DNA of 64,000 bases from positions 1 through 64,000 of the forward strand of contig NZ_JAPEOQ010000001.1 of the NCBI RefSeq assembly GCF_026341035.1, read 5' to 3'. Of the stretch, positions 7,525 to 15,756 are shown piece by piece. The translations under genes and the position numbers were made by a program. Position 1 is the stretch's first letter. Every line of letters starts with the position of its first letter. The DNA comes from Streptomyces sp. NBC_01016. GTDB taxonomy: Bacteria > Actinomycetota > Actinomycetes > Streptomycetales > Streptomycetaceae. Under the pieces are notes generated by a model, which worked only from the letters and a program-made list of their open reading frames with translations, did not search any database and was not told the DNA's origin.

Positions 7525-8270
7525 CGTTCGCCTCCATCCGCAAGATCGGCTTCGACACCGAGACCACTGGCCCGGACCCGACCGAGGCCCGCATCGTCAC
7601 CGCCGCCCTCGTCGTACGCGGCGGCGGCCGCGACGACACGGTCATGTCCTGGCTGATCAACCCCGGCATCCCGATCCCCGCCGAGGCCGCCGAGATCCAC
7701 GGCATCAACGACGCCAAGGCCGCCGAGGGAGCCGACCCGAAGGAAGCCCTCGACGACATCGCCGAGCGGCTCGCCGCGGGCCTGCGTTACGGGATGCCCG
7801 TCGTCGCCTTCAACCTGTCGTTCGACTGGTCCGTCCTCGCCTACGACCTCGCCCGCAACGGACTGCCCTCCATGGCCGACCGGTTGGCCGGCATCGGGGT
7901 GCCCGCGCTCGTCGACCCGCACGTCATCGACAAGCAGATGAACCGCTACGTCAAGGGCAGCGGCATGCGGAAGCTGAAGCCCACGGCCGAGCGGTACAGC
8001 GTCGAGCTGAAGGACTGGCACACGGCCGAGGCCGACGCGCTCGCCGCGCTCCTGATCGCGGAGGCGCAGTTCGCGCACTTCGCGCGGCTCGGCCACATGG
8101 GGCCGACCGAACTTTTCTCCGCACAGCAGCGGTGGCGCGCCGAGCAGCAGGCCGGGTTGCAGGAGTGGTTCCGCACGAAGGCCACGGCAGAGCAGGGCGG
8201 GGCGCCGGACAAGGTGATCGACGGCTCCTGGCCGCTGGTCCCCGCGCAGCGCACGGGCGGTGCCTCGTGA
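7521..8270 (+). CDS. DnaQ-type 3'-5' exonuclease
   Basis: 249 residues. The DEDDh exonuclease fold is visible: Exo I FDTETTG (residues 11-17), HGIND, Exo II NLSFDWSVLAYDL, and Exo III HTAEADALAA with the catalytic His and Asp. It removes nucleotides from DNA 3' ends, as in proofreading or recombination processing. The C-terminal 60 residues are a helical extension. ATG overlaps the previous stop. Confidence 0.85.
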   Translation: MTFASIRKIGFDTETTGPDPTEARIVTAALVVRGGGRDDTVMSWLINPGIPIPAEAAEIHGINDAKAAEGADPKEALDDIAERLAAGLRYGMPVVAFNLSFDWSVLAYDLARNGLPSMADRLAGIGVPALVDPHVIDKQMNRYVKGSGMRKLKPTAERYSVELKDWHTAEADALAALLIAEAQFAHFARLGHMGPTELFSAQQRWRAEQQAGLQEWFRTKATAEQGGAPDKVIDGSWPLVPAQRTGGAS

Positions 8271-8533
8271 CCGCCCGCACCGCAGCCCGCGCCGTCCGCG
8301 CGTTCGTCCGCGGACCCGGCCGCCACCGCCACGGTGGCCGGCCGACGCCGATCGAGCAGCGGCCCGTGCTCCTGGACGACGCCGACGTCGACCAGCTCCT
8401 CGCCGACGGCGACATCGAGGCCAACGAGTGCGCGCCCTGCCCGTGCTGCTCGCGCACCACCTTCCACGCCATGCACACCGACGGGTCCCGCACGTGCTGG
8501 ACCTGTGGCACGACCACAGCAGGTGAACAGTGA
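8267..8533 (+). CDS. Zinc-ribbon protein
   Basis: 88 residues. A basic Arg-rich N-terminus is followed by CPCC and CWTC (about residues 58-81), a likely zinc ribbon. GTG start in a GTGA overlap. Probably a nucleic-acid-binding accessory, partner unknown. Confidence 0.6.
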   Translation: MTARTAARAVRAFVRGPGRHRHGGRPTPIEQRPVLLDDADVDQLLADGDIEANECAPCPCCSRTTFHAMHTDGSRTCWTCGTTTAGEQ

Positions 8534-9156
8534 CCGCACCCACCCTGTTCGACACCGAGGCACCGGCCGCCACCACGGCGGCCGGGCCCCGGCCCCTCAC
8601 CATCGCCCTCGACGTCGCCATCGGCACCACCGGCGTCGCAGGCGACGGCTGGACCGACCACGTCCGCGCCAAGGCCAAGACCCTGCACGGCCGCTTCGCT
8701 GAACAGCAGGACGGCTGCGCCTCGTTCTACCGCCACGCCGACTTCGCCGTCATCGAGGGCGCCGCGTTCTCGAAGGCCCGCTTCGCCGGCATGGACCAAC
8801 TCTCCGCGATGCGGTGGATGATCCGCCACGACCTGTGGAAGCGCGACATCCCGTACGCCGTCGTCCCTCCGGACCAGCGCATCAAGTACGTCACCGGCAC
8901 CACTCAGCCGAAGGACCCGGCGACCGGGAAGCGTGCGAGCGGCGACGTGTTGAAGGGCATCGTGCGCGACGCCGCGGCCGAGCTGTTCGGCGTCCGCACT
9001 GAAGGCCGGGCCCGGTACGACGAGGCCGACGCCCTGGTCCTGTACGCCATGGCCCGGGACTGGCTCGGCGACCCGCTCGCCACGGTGCCAGCGCTGAACC
9101 GGCAGGCCCTGGCCGCGTGCACGTGGCCGGAGCGCGAGGCGGTGACCGTCGGATGA
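8530..9156 (+). CDS. RuvC-like Holliday junction resolvase (RNase H fold)
   Basis: 208 residues. The RuvC pattern is present: first-strand Asp in IALDVAIGTTGVA (about residue 28), Glu in AVIEGAAF (about 75), and Asp pair in YDEADALVLYAMA (about 165-177). The protein would cut branched DNA during replication or before packaging. GTG start overlapping the previous stop. A KPKDPATG-like loop before the last motif may contact DNA. Confidence 0.75.
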   Translation: MTAPTLFDTEAPAATTAAGPRPLTIALDVAIGTTGVAGDGWTDHVRAKAKTLHGRFAEQQDGCASFYRHADFAVIEGAAFSKARFAGMDQLSAMRWMIRHDLWKRDIPYAVVPPDQRIKYVTGTTQPKDPATGKRASGDVLKGIVRDAAAELFGVRTEGRARYDEADALVLYAMARDWLGDPLATVPALNRQALAACTWPEREAVTVG

Positions 9157-9794
9157 GCCGCCGCTTCACCGCCTCGCCCGCAGGCACCAACGACTGGCGC
9201 GCCCGATCCGCCTGCGCCGACGCCGACCCCGACGCCATGTTCCCGGACAGCAAGGCACTCATCGCCGCCGCCAAGGACATCTGCCACCACTGCCCCGTCC
9301 TCAACGACTGCCTGAACGACGCTCTCCGCAACGACGAAGTCCAGTACGGCCTCCGCGGCGGCCTCACCCCCGAGGAGCGGCGTGCGATCAACGCGCCGCC
9401 ACCGCCCCCGGCCGCCACTCCGGCCCTGCCCGCCACGCTCGCCGAGGCTGTCGCGCTGCGTACAACCGTCGATGACGACGGCCACACCCGCTGGACCGGC
9501 GTGAAGATGATCTCGTTTCGCGGCAAGCGGTACACGGCGGCGCAGGCCGCATTCACCGTCGGCTACGGCCGCGATCCCGAAGGCCCGGTACGCCGCTCCT
9601 GCGACGAGGACTGCTTCACCGCCGGCCACCTCACGGACGGCGCGATCCGCGACTCGGAAGCCCGGTGCGGGACCCGCCCCGGCTACTACCAGCACCGCAA
9701 GCGCAACGAGCCGGCGTGCGGGCCCTGCAACCGGGCCAACAACGACGCCGACCGGCGTCTCCGTACCACCGGCAGTACCAAGGCCGCGGCATGA
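9153..9794 (+). CDS. WhiB-like Fe-S protein with C-terminal zinc/HNH-like modules
   Basis: 213 residues. Residues 20-78 form a WhiB domain: four Cys (SAC, ICHHC, DC) that would hold a 4Fe-4S cluster, followed by YGLRGGLTPEERRA, the family's G-rich turn and basic helix. A proline linker leads to a second part with CDEDCFTAGHLTDG, resembling the cysteine/His core of HNH-type recognition modules, and a third zinc-like motif CGTRPGY...CGPCNRAN. WhiB proteins bind sigma factor and regulate transcription; phage versions can reprogramme the host. Confidence 0.8.
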   Translation: MSRRFTASPAGTNDWRARSACADADPDAMFPDSKALIAAAKDICHHCPVLNDCLNDALRNDEVQYGLRGGLTPEERRAINAPPPPPAATPALPATLAEAVALRTTVDDDGHTRWTGVKMISFRGKRYTAAQAAFTVGYGRDPEGPVRRSCDEDCFTAGHLTDGAIRDSEARCGTRPGYYQHRKRNEPACGPCNRANNDADRRLRTTGSTKAAA

Positions 9795-9997
9795 CCGCCT
9801 GGATCGGCGGGCTCCAGATCCGCCGCACCGAGCGCGGTCAAACCCCGGTCGCCGATCTCCTGTGCACCGCGTGCGGCCTCCACCGCCGCGTCACCGGCCG
9901 CGAGAAGGTCACCGACTTCGTCCGCGCCAACCCCATCGCAGACCACCGAGCCCACTGCACCGCCACCACACCCCAGCAAGGAGCGAACGCCGCATGA
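9791..9997 (+). CDS. Small zinc-finger-like protein
   Basis: 68 residues. CTAC at residues 25-28 and HRAHC near residue 52-56 could coordinate zinc. Overlaps both neighbours by four bases. Confidence 0.55.
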   Translation: MTAWIGGLQIRRTERGQTPVADLLCTACGLHRRVTGREKVTDFVRANPIADHRAHCTATTPQQGANAA

Positions 9998-10368
9998 CCA
10001 GCACCACCGACAAGACCACCGGCGAGATCACCGAGATCGTCGACCTCGCCGCGTTCCTCGCCGGCCACCTCAACGGCCGCACCGCCGAGGAGCTGTCCGC
10101 CGAGTTCCACCAGCTGCTCGACGCCGTGAAGTCCCACGGCAAGAAGGGCGAGATGCGGATCACCCTCGTCGTCGAACCCCCGGCCAACGGCGTCGACTCC
10201 GCGCCGCTCCCGATCGGCGTCGAGTCCGCCGTCAAGGCCCCGAAGCCGACCCCGGTCAAGTCCCTCTACTTCCTCGACGACGACGGCAACCCCGTCCGCG
10301 AGGACCCCCGCCAGATGTCCATCGAGTTCCGCCCCGCCCCGTCCAACACCACCTTCAAGGACGCCTGA
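9994..10368 (+). CDS. Hypothetical early protein
   Basis: 124 residues, acidic. N-terminal helix FLAGHLNGRTAEELSAEFHQLLDAV, then a beta segment (MRITLVVEPP) and a C-terminus containing SLYFLDDDGN and RQMSIEF. No family recognised. Directly upstream of the DUF2303 gene, it may be its partner. Confidence 0.6.
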   Translation: MTSTTDKTTGEITEIVDLAAFLAGHLNGRTAEELSAEFHQLLDAVKSHGKKGEMRITLVVEPPANGVDSAPLPIGVESAVKAPKPTPVKSLYFLDDDGNPVREDPRQMSIEFRPAPSNTTFKDA

Positions 10369-10373
10369 TCACC

Positions 10374-11201
10374 GTGACCTACACCGAACTCGCCTCCACT
10401 AATGGCGAAGCCCAGACCATCGCCGACGTGGCCATCCGCACCGTGGCCCCGGCCGAGCTGGAGCCCGGCAAGTTCTACGCCTTCCACACCGCGAGCGGCG
10501 TGCAGAAGGTCGACCTCACCGGCCCCGAGCACACCGGCCAGCCCCCGCGGAAGCACGGCACCACCACCGTCCGCGACACCGCCTCGTTCCACGCGTACTT
10601 CACCAAGCACGCCGACGACAGCAGCGAGGTCTACGCCGACGCCGAGAAGCTCACCGTCACCGCCGTCCTCGACGCCCACCAGGCCGACGGCGCCCGCTGG
10701 TCCGGCCACCGGCTCCGCCTCACGCTCCGCGAGACCGAAGCGTGGACGCAGTGGATCCTGAACGACGGCCAGCTCCTCGCGCAGGACGTGTTCGCCGAGT
10801 TCCTCGAGGACCACCTCCCCGAACTCCTCGACCCGTCCTCGGCCGACATGCTGGAGATCGCGCAGTCGATCCAGGCGACCACCAAGGTCGACTTCCAGTC
10901 CGGCACTCGACTCGCCACCGGGCAACGGCAGTTGCAGTACGTCGAGACCGTGAACGCGAAGGCTGGACAGAAGGGCCAGCTCACCATCCCCGAGCAGTTC
11001 ACGATCGGCCTCGTGCCGTTCGAGGGCAGCGAGGGCTACCGGCTCACCGCCCGCCTCCGCTACCGCATCACCGACAGCGGCCTCCGCATCGGCTACAAGC
11101 TGGAGCGGCCCGGCGACGTCATGCGCACCGCGTTCACGGACGTTGTCACCGTGATCGGCGAGCAGATCGAGCAGCCCGTGATGAACGGGACGCCCGCCTG
11201 A
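10374..11201 (+). CDS. DUF2303 family protein
   Basis: 275 residues. Matches the DUF2303/YfdQ family, found in many tailed phages near recombination genes: RHGTTTV...SFHAYFTKH, DAHQADGARWSGHRLRLTLRET.AW..W, a long helical middle and a beta-rich C-terminus. Biochemical role unknown. GTG start, with the stop sharing a base with the next ATG. Confidence 0.7.
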   Translation: MTYTELASTNGEAQTIADVAIRTVAPAELEPGKFYAFHTASGVQKVDLTGPEHTGQPPRKHGTTTVRDTASFHAYFTKHADDSSEVYADAEKLTVTAVLDAHQADGARWSGHRLRLTLRETEAWTQWILNDGQLLAQDVFAEFLEDHLPELLDPSSADMLEIAQSIQATTKVDFQSGTRLATGQRQLQYVETVNAKAGQKGQLTIPEQFTIGLVPFEGSEGYRLTARLRYRITDSGLRIGYKLERPGDVMRTAFTDVVTVIGEQIEQPVMNGTPA

Positions 11202-11533
11202 TGACCGGGGTCCGGCCGCGGGGTGGCACCACTTCCCCCAAGCGCTGCCCCGCGTGCCGGGCCCCTATCCACCGCCAACTCGTCGGCGCTCGAGCAGCAC
11301 TCGAGATCACCGCCGACCTCGAGCCCCTCACGCTCGAGCAGCAGGCCGCCGCTCGAGAGCCCAATCGGCTCATCTGGTGCCTGCACTCCTCGAGGACCGG
11401 CGCTCGAGAACTTCGCTGGCTCACCCCCTGGCACCCCAAGAACTGCCCCCACCCCCACGTCACCGAACACCGCTGCACGGCCCCACCCGTCCGGCCAGCA
11501 CCCGCACCGCCTGCGCCCGACACCCTGTTCTGA
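11201..11533 (+). CDS. Hypothetical protein carrying a CTCGAG cluster
   Basis: 110 residues. Possible zinc sites: CPACRAP near residue 16 and a Cys/His-rich tail (CPHPHVTEHRC). The coding sequence uses codons such as GCT CGA and TCG AGG, unusual for this genome, and these create seven CTCGAG palindromes. It lies immediately before the helicase gene. Confidence 0.6.
   Translation: MTGVRPRGGTTSPKRCPACRAPIHRQLVGARAALEITADLEPLTLEQQAAAREPNRLIWCLHSSRTGARELRWLTPWHPKNCPHPHVTEHRCTAPPVRPAPAPPAPDTLF
11289..11408. repeat. Seven CTCGAG palindromes in 120 bp
   Basis: Copies start at 11289, 11300, 11318, 11333, 11352, 11389 and 11403. The encoded protein does not require them: Arg is written CGA or AGG and Ala GCT where common codons would break the site. 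The cluster sits about 140-250 bp upstream of the helicase start, so origin iterons, an operator or a methylation target are all possible. Confidence 0.7.
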
Positions 11534-11544
11534 GGAGCCCGCCC

Positions 11545-13326
11545 GTGAGCAACGTCCGCCCCTTCCAGCGCGACACGGCGGACCACGACGGCCCCAACCG
11601 CACATCACCACACGATGCGGAAGCCGAGGCCTACGTGGCCGGCATCGTCATGCACGACCGCGTCGCCTACCTGGAGTGCGCCGAAGTCCTCGACCGCAAG
11701 GACATCTACAGCCCCGCGATCCGCCTCATCTGGGACGTCGTCGGCGGCATGGTCGCCGAGGGCAAGCAGCTCCACCCGGTCACCGTTAAAGCGGAGATCG
11801 CCCGCCTCAAGCGGCTCCACGAGGTCGAGGGCGGCAACCTCGTCGACCGGCTCGGAGCCGAGACGATCAGTGCGGGCATGGCTGCCTCGTTCGCCGAGCA
11901 GATCGCCGAACGTGCCGAGCTCCGACGGTGGGACGAGCACGCCAACGAGCTCAAAGCGAAGATCCTGTCCGGTGCCACCGTCGACGAACTCGACCGGCTC
12001 GCCGACAAGCACCGCGAGCAGGAGCAGCGCCGCCACACCGCCCACGGCCCCACCCACCTCACCGGCTCGTTCATCGACTGGGACCCGTTCTTCGCCACCG
12101 ACTTCGGGAACGTCGAACTCCTCCTCGGCGGACTCATGGCACCCGGCCAGCAGATCACCATCGTCGGCGACGGCAAGGCCGGCAAGTCCCTCTTCACGCA
12201 GGAGTGGTTGTGGCGCATGGCCACCGGCCAGTCCTTCCTCGACGACCGGGCGCGCCCGCCCGTGCCGCTCCTGTACGTCGACGCCGAGAACGGCCACCAG
12301 GACGTTCAAGGACGCCTCCTGTCCTACGGCGGCGGGCCCGGCCGCATGGGCCTCATGACGTACGCCTCGTTCCCGCCCGTCCGCCCCCTCGACACCGCCG
12401 GAGGTGGCGCCGACCTCCTCGCCATGGTCGCCGAGTGCGAAGCCCAACTCGTCTGCCTCGACACCGTCTCCCGCTTCATCTCCGGCCCCGAGAACGACGC
12501 CGACACCTGGCTCGCCCTCTACCGCCACACCCTCCTCCCCCTCAAGCGCGCCGGCATCTCCAGCGTGCGCCTCGACCACCTCGGCAAGGACAGCGAGCGC
12601 GGCGCCCGCGGCTCCTCCGCCAAGAACCAAGACGTCGACCACGTATGGGAGTTGCGGGCCCAAGGCGGCGGCACCGTCGTCCTCAAGCGCACCTACACGC
12701 GTACCGGGATCGGCCCGGACTCGTTCGTCATGCTCCGCCAGTACCGCAAGGACGGCGACGCCTACGTGCCCGGCGCCACCCGGCACGTCCTGATGACCTA
12801 CGACACCCCCACCGAGCGCGTCGAGGAGGGCTCCGTGGGGTGGCTGGTCCGCAAGCTCGACGACCTCGGCCTCCCGAACGATGCGGGCAACCCGCGCACG
12901 AAGGCGGCCCTCGCGAACGCCGGAATCAAGATCGCCAAGAACAAGATCGAAGCCGCCGTCCGGGAACGGAAAAACCGGGACAACTTGGGTTCCCCCGACA
13001 GGTTCCCCGAGACCTTCCCCGAAGACGTTCCCCGGGAACCTTCCCCGGGAACCCCCACGGGATCCGAAAACCCGCAGGTCAAACATTCCCCGGGAACCTC
13101 ACGGGAACGTTCCCCCGACCCAGGTTCCCCCACTTCCCCCCCACCGAAGGTGGGGGAAGGGGAAGGGACGGCCACCCCACAAGCCACAGACGACCCCCTC
13201 TGCACCGTCTGCGAACACCCCCTCCACGGCTACCGCCTCGACCGCGGCTACACCACACACCTCGCCTGCGACCCCGACACCGGCAGCCACCCACCCCAAA
13301 CCCACGAACCCCACGACGCCGCCTGA
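11545..13326 (+). CDS. Replicative helicase: DnaB N-terminal domain plus RepA-like ATPase
   Basis: 593 residues. Residues 15-150 resemble the DnaB N-terminal domain (HDAEAEAYVAGIVMHDRVAYLE). The ATPase core follows from about residue 165, with Walker A VGDGKAGKS (about 209-217), a strand LLYVDAENG, and CLDTVSRF as the Walker B region, as in RepA/AAA_25 helicases. A winged-helix-like segment and a Pro/Ser-rich linker precede a terminal CTVCEHPLH zinc motif. It is likely the phage replication initiator or helicase. GTG start behind gaggag; the linker DNA holds a dense palindrome array. Confidence 0.85.
   Translation: MSNVRPFQRDTADHDGPNRTSPHDAEAEAYVAGIVMHDRVAYLECAEVLDRKDIYSPAIRLIWDVVGGMVAEGKQLHPVTVKAEIARLKRLHEVEGGNLVDRLGAETISAGMAASFAEQIAERAELRRWDEHANELKAKILSGATVDELDRLADKHREQEQRRHTAHGPTHLTGSFIDWDPFFATDFGNVELLLGGLMAPGQQITIVGDGKAGKSLFTQEWLWRMATGQSFLDDRARPPVPLLYVDAENGHQDVQGRLLSYGGGPGRMGLMTYASFPPVRPLDTAGGGADLLAMVAECEAQLVCLDTVSRFISGPENDADTWLALYRHTLLPLKRAGISSVRLDHLGKDSERGARGSSAKNQDVDHVWELRAQGGGTVVLKRTYTRTGIGPDSFVMLRQYRKDGDAYVPGATRHVLMTYDTPTERVEEGSVGWLVRKLDDLGLPNDAGNPRTKAALANAGIKIAKNKIEAAVRERKNRDNLGSPDRFPETFPEDVPREPSPGTPTGSENPQVKHSPGTSRERSPDPGSPTSPPPKVGEGEGTATPQATDDPLCTVCEHPLHGYRLDRGYTTHLACDPDTGSHPPQTHEPHDAA
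12960..13160. repeat. TTCCCCGGGAAC palindrome array inside the helicase gene
   Basis: TTCCCCGGGAAC occurs at 13028-13039, 13041-13052 and 13086-13097, GGGAACGTTCCC at 13103-13114, and partial GTTCCCC/GGGAAC copies from 12960 on. A hairpin with CTTCCCC and CACC arms follows at 13133-13159. The encoded segment is low-complexity, so DNA function, such as an origin with iterons, is plausible. Confidence 0.65.
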
Positions 13327-13402
13327 CCCCGCGCGCATTCGGTTACACCCGGCCCGCGCGCGAGACCCCGCCCAACCCAACGCCCCAGCAACGGAGATCA
13401 CC

Positions 13403-13834
13403 ATGACCGAACTCCCGTACACCGACGACGACCTCCACGACGAGGCCGCATACCAGCACTCCACGCTCACCGACGACCCGGACTTCCTCGGCGTCAGCGA
13501 ACGAATGCAGGGCTCGGAGATCCCCGGCCTGATACCGCCGGCCGAGGCCGACGGGGCGGAGGGTCCGCACTGGGACGAGCTGCTCGACGAGGACCAGTTC
13601 GACCAGGCGCACCGCAAGATCCACGACCTGATCAACGACGCGGCCGACACGTCCCGTTGGGCCATCGACCTCGGCGCCGACAACCTCGTCCCGTCCACCG
13701 AGCACCAGCTCACGCTCGACGGCGACCACATGCCGATCGCCCGCATCCACTTCGCGTTCGAACCGCACATGAGCGACGAGATGAAGAACGGCCTCGTCAC
13801 CGGCCTCGCGCAGGCCATCGCCGAAGCCCTCTGA
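13403..13834 (+). CDS. Hypothetical acidic protein
   Basis: 143 residues, strongly acidic N-terminal half, then a beta-hairpin (HQLTLDGDHMPIARIHFAF) and an amphipathic C-terminal helix (MSDEMKNGLVTGLAQAIAEAL). No family recognised. Last gene before a strong hairpin, so it closes the replication operon. Confidence 0.65.
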   Translation: MTELPYTDDDLHDEAAYQHSTLTDDPDFLGVSERMQGSEIPGLIPPAEADGAEGPHWDELLDEDQFDQAHRKIHDLINDAADTSRWAIDLGADNLVPSTEHQLTLDGDHMPIARIHFAFEPHMSDEMKNGLVTGLAQAIAEAL

Positions 13835-13840
13835 CGCAGC

Positions 13841-13875
13841 ACCGGCCGCCCGCAGTCGAGTTGCGGGCGGCCGGT
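13841..13875 (+). terminator. Strong hairpin after the replication operon
   Basis: Perfect 14-bp inverted repeat ACCGGCCGCCCGCA / TGCGGGCGGCCGGT with a seven-base loop and no T-run. It begins seven bases after a stop codon, and the next gene starts 36 bp further on. Confidence 0.65.
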
Positions 13876-13910
13876 ACCGCCAGTCCACCACACGACACCC
13901 CGGAGCCACC

Positions 13911-14444
13911 ATGACCACCAACCCGGCCGGCGGGTGCACGACCCCGTGTATCGCCTGCATGACCGACGAGTCCCACGACCCCGCCCCGTCGCCCAGCCCT
14001 TGCCGCCGGACCGACGAGCACGACGCCCACGTGTTCGAGGTCTACAACCGCCCCTTCCAGTGCCCCGGCCGCGACAAGCCGCGCACCGACGCCGAGCGCC
14101 TCGCCGAACTCGGCCCGCTCGCCGCCGTCATCGCCGACAAGCTGCGCACCGTGCCCGTCCGCCTCGGTCCCGGTGGCGCCGACAACCTGGTCTCCGAACT
14201 CACCCTCGCCGTCGCCGTGTACTGCGGGAAGCACGTCCTCCCCGCCGGAGCTCCGTCTACACCCGCTGAGTTCGAGCTGCGCGGCACCACGGAGACCCGA
14301 GCCACCGCGTACCGCGACGCCGCGGACATCGCGATGAACGAAGCCTCCCGCCTGTACGACGACGTGGGACAGAAAGCAGCAGCCGGAGCCCGCGCCGTCG
14401 CGGAGCGCCTCCGCCGCATGGCCGACGAGGAGCAGCAGCCGTGA
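13911..14444 (+). CDS. Hypothetical protein
   Basis: 177 residues. N-terminal Cys-rich stretch (CTTPCIACM, C at about 31 and 51) may bind metal; the C-terminal half is a helical Ala-rich domain. The N-terminal block resembles short Streptomyces phage proteins of unknown role. First gene after the hairpin; its stop overlaps the next start. Confidence 0.6.
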   Translation: MTTNPAGGCTTPCIACMTDESHDPAPSPSPCRRTDEHDAHVFEVYNRPFQCPGRDKPRTDAERLAELGPLAAVIADKLRTVPVRLGPGGADNLVSELTLAVAVYCGKHVLPAGAPSTPAEFELRGTTETRATAYRDAADIAMNEASRLYDDVGQKAAAGARAVAERLRRMADEEQQP

Positions 14445-14617
14445 TCGTCCACGACCTCGCCGACCTCGGCACCACCCTCATCGGCCGCGCCGTCCTCACC
14501 GTCGGCGCCACGGCCGGCGCCGCGACCGCGCTCCTCCTCGGCGGCCTGGCACTCGCCGCCCACCTCCGCGGCCGAGCCCGCACGGCCCGCGCTGTCGAGT
14601 ACGAGGAGGCCGCGTGA
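14441..14617 (+). CDS. Single-span membrane microprotein
   Basis: 58 residues from a GTG overlapping the upstream stop. One long hydrophobic helix (about 12-42, Ala/Leu/Gly rich) followed by RGRARTARAVEYEEAA. Stop overlaps the HNH gene start. Identified by reading the short frame between the neighbours. Confidence 0.55.
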   Translation: MIVHDLADLGTTLIGRAVLTVGATAGAATALLLGGLALAAHLRGRARTARAVEYEEAA

Positions 14618-14973
14618 TGCCGATCCGCCCCGAGAACCGCGACCGCTACCCAGCCAACTGGCGGGAGATCAGCCTCCGCATCCGCACCATCCGCGCCGCC
14701 GGACGCTGCGAATGCCGCGGCGAATGCGGCGACAACCACAACGGCCGATGCACCGCCGAGAACGGCCAGGCGCACCCCGTCACCGGCTCCACGGTCGTAC
14801 TCACCACCGCCCACCGCGACCACATCCCGGAGCATGTTGACGACGTCAACCTGTTCGCCGCTTGTCAACGCTGTCACCTCCGCTACGACGCCGCGCACCA
14901 CCGCGCCACCGCCGCAGCCACCCGCCGCCGCGCCATCGAGGACGCCGGCCAACTCGCCCTGGCCGAACCGTGA
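14617..14973 (+). CDS. HNH endonuclease-like protein
   Basis: 118 residues from the ATG at 14617; a GTG one codon upstream is an alternative start. The HNH layout is clear: CECRGECG zinc half, AHRDHIPEHVDDVNLFAACQRCH (His, Asn and final His with CxxC). The core is about 65 residues and the N-terminal region is basic. Homing, packaging or recombination nicking are possible roles. Unlike packaging HNH proteins, it is not next to the terminase. Confidence 0.75.
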   Translation: MPIRPENRDRYPANWREISLRIRTIRAAGRCECRGECGDNHNGRCTAENGQAHPVTGSTVVLTTAHRDHIPEHVDDVNLFAACQRCHLRYDAAHHRATAAATRRRAIEDAGQLALAEP

Positions 14974-15089
14974 TCACCGCGCTCGCGGTCGGCCTCGTGC
15001 TCGGCCCGTTCGTCTCCGCGCTCCTGCTCACCATCCGGTGGGCAGGGCGCACCCTCCACCACCACACCACCAACCGGAAGGCCCACTGA
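14970..15089 (+). CDS. Single-span membrane microprotein
   Basis: 39 residues; GTG overlapping the HNH stop. Hydrophobic helix at about 2-23 followed by a His/Lys tail (TLHHHTTNRKAH). Third small membrane protein of the early operon; role unknown. Confidence 0.5.
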   Translation: MITALAVGLVLGPFVSALLLTIRWAGRTLHHHTTNRKAH

Positions 15090-15090
15090 C

Positions 15091-15549
15091 ATGGGATGGA
15101 ACAGCGCGAACCGCATCTTCGACCCCGTCGCCAAGGCACTCGTCGAGACCGGCGCCGACGACGACACCAAGCGCAAAGTCCTCGGCGACCTCATCCGCGA
15201 ACTCCAAGACGGCGACTGGGACACCGAAGACGAGTCGCTGGAGGACTTCCTCGACGACCCCGCCATCGTCTCCGCGTTCGCCGACCACAACGTCCACCTC
15301 AGCGATCGCCGATGCTGCCCGCGCGAACTCGGCGTCGGCCCCCGCGAAGCGCTACTCCTCATGCGCCGCGAGGACACCAGCGAGCAGCAGATGAACGAAG
15401 CCCTCCACGCGTACACCCACCACCTCGCCGAGACGATCCGCGCCAACCGCGACCACCTCCGCGGCTCGACCATGCCGGCCACCGCCGTCGCCGACTGGAT
15501 AGCGGACCTCATCGACCCCGCCGAGCCGTCCGCCATCGCCCACAGCTGA
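15091..15549 (+). CDS. Hypothetical early protein
   Basis: 152 residues, helical and acidic, one base after the previous stop. KRKVLGDLIRELQDGDW and a terminal ATAVADWIADLID are the most distinctive parts. Resembles uncharacterised actinophage proteins with no assigned role. Confidence 0.6.
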   Translation: MGWNSANRIFDPVAKALVETGADDDTKRKVLGDLIRELQDGDWDTEDESLEDFLDDPAIVSAFADHNVHLSDRRCCPRELGVGPREALLLMRREDTSEQQMNEALHAYTHHLAETIRANRDHLRGSTMPATAVADWIADLIDPAEPSAIAHS

Positions 15550-15556
15550 CCCCGTC

Positions 15557-15582
15557 CCGCCGCCTCACGCCCGAGGCGGCGG
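15557..15582 (+). terminator. Hairpin between early genes
   Basis: Perfect 10-bp inverted repeat CCGCCGCCTC / GAGGCGGCGG with a six-base loop, eight bases after a stop codon. No T-run. It may be an attenuator because co-directional genes continue after it. Confidence 0.5.
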
Positions 15583-15603
15583 CCTACCCGGAAGGCGCGC
15601 ACC

Positions 15604-15756
15604 GTGACCGCCGAACAGCTCGCCCTCGACGAAGCCGACGAGGACGACGACGAGCCCGCCCTCGACGAGCCGGGCCTCCCCGCCGACCTCCGCGGCCAAC
15701 GCATCCCCGCCGGCGCCCACATCACCGACCTCCACCTCACCGGGAGCTACCTATGA
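15604..15756 (+). CDS. Acidic microprotein
   Basis: 50 residues, GTG start. The first half is very acidic (DEADEDDDEPALDE); the second half contains LRGQRIPAGAHITDLHL. Stop overlaps the next ATG, supporting translation. Acidic phage microproteins often mimic DNA or inhibit host enzymes, but nothing here proves that. Confidence 0.5.
   Translation: MTAEQLALDEADEDDDEPALDEPGLPADLRGQRIPAGAHITDLHLTGSYL

Noticed and set aside
11289..11408. CTCGAG series considered as a CRISPR-like array
   Set aside because: Spacing is irregular (11 to 37 bp) and repeats are only six bases, with no cas genes nearby.
14614..14973. HNH protein as the terminase-associated packaging nuclease
   Set aside because: It lies 12 kb away from the terminase genes inside the early operon, so the packaging-HNH assignment is not supported by context.
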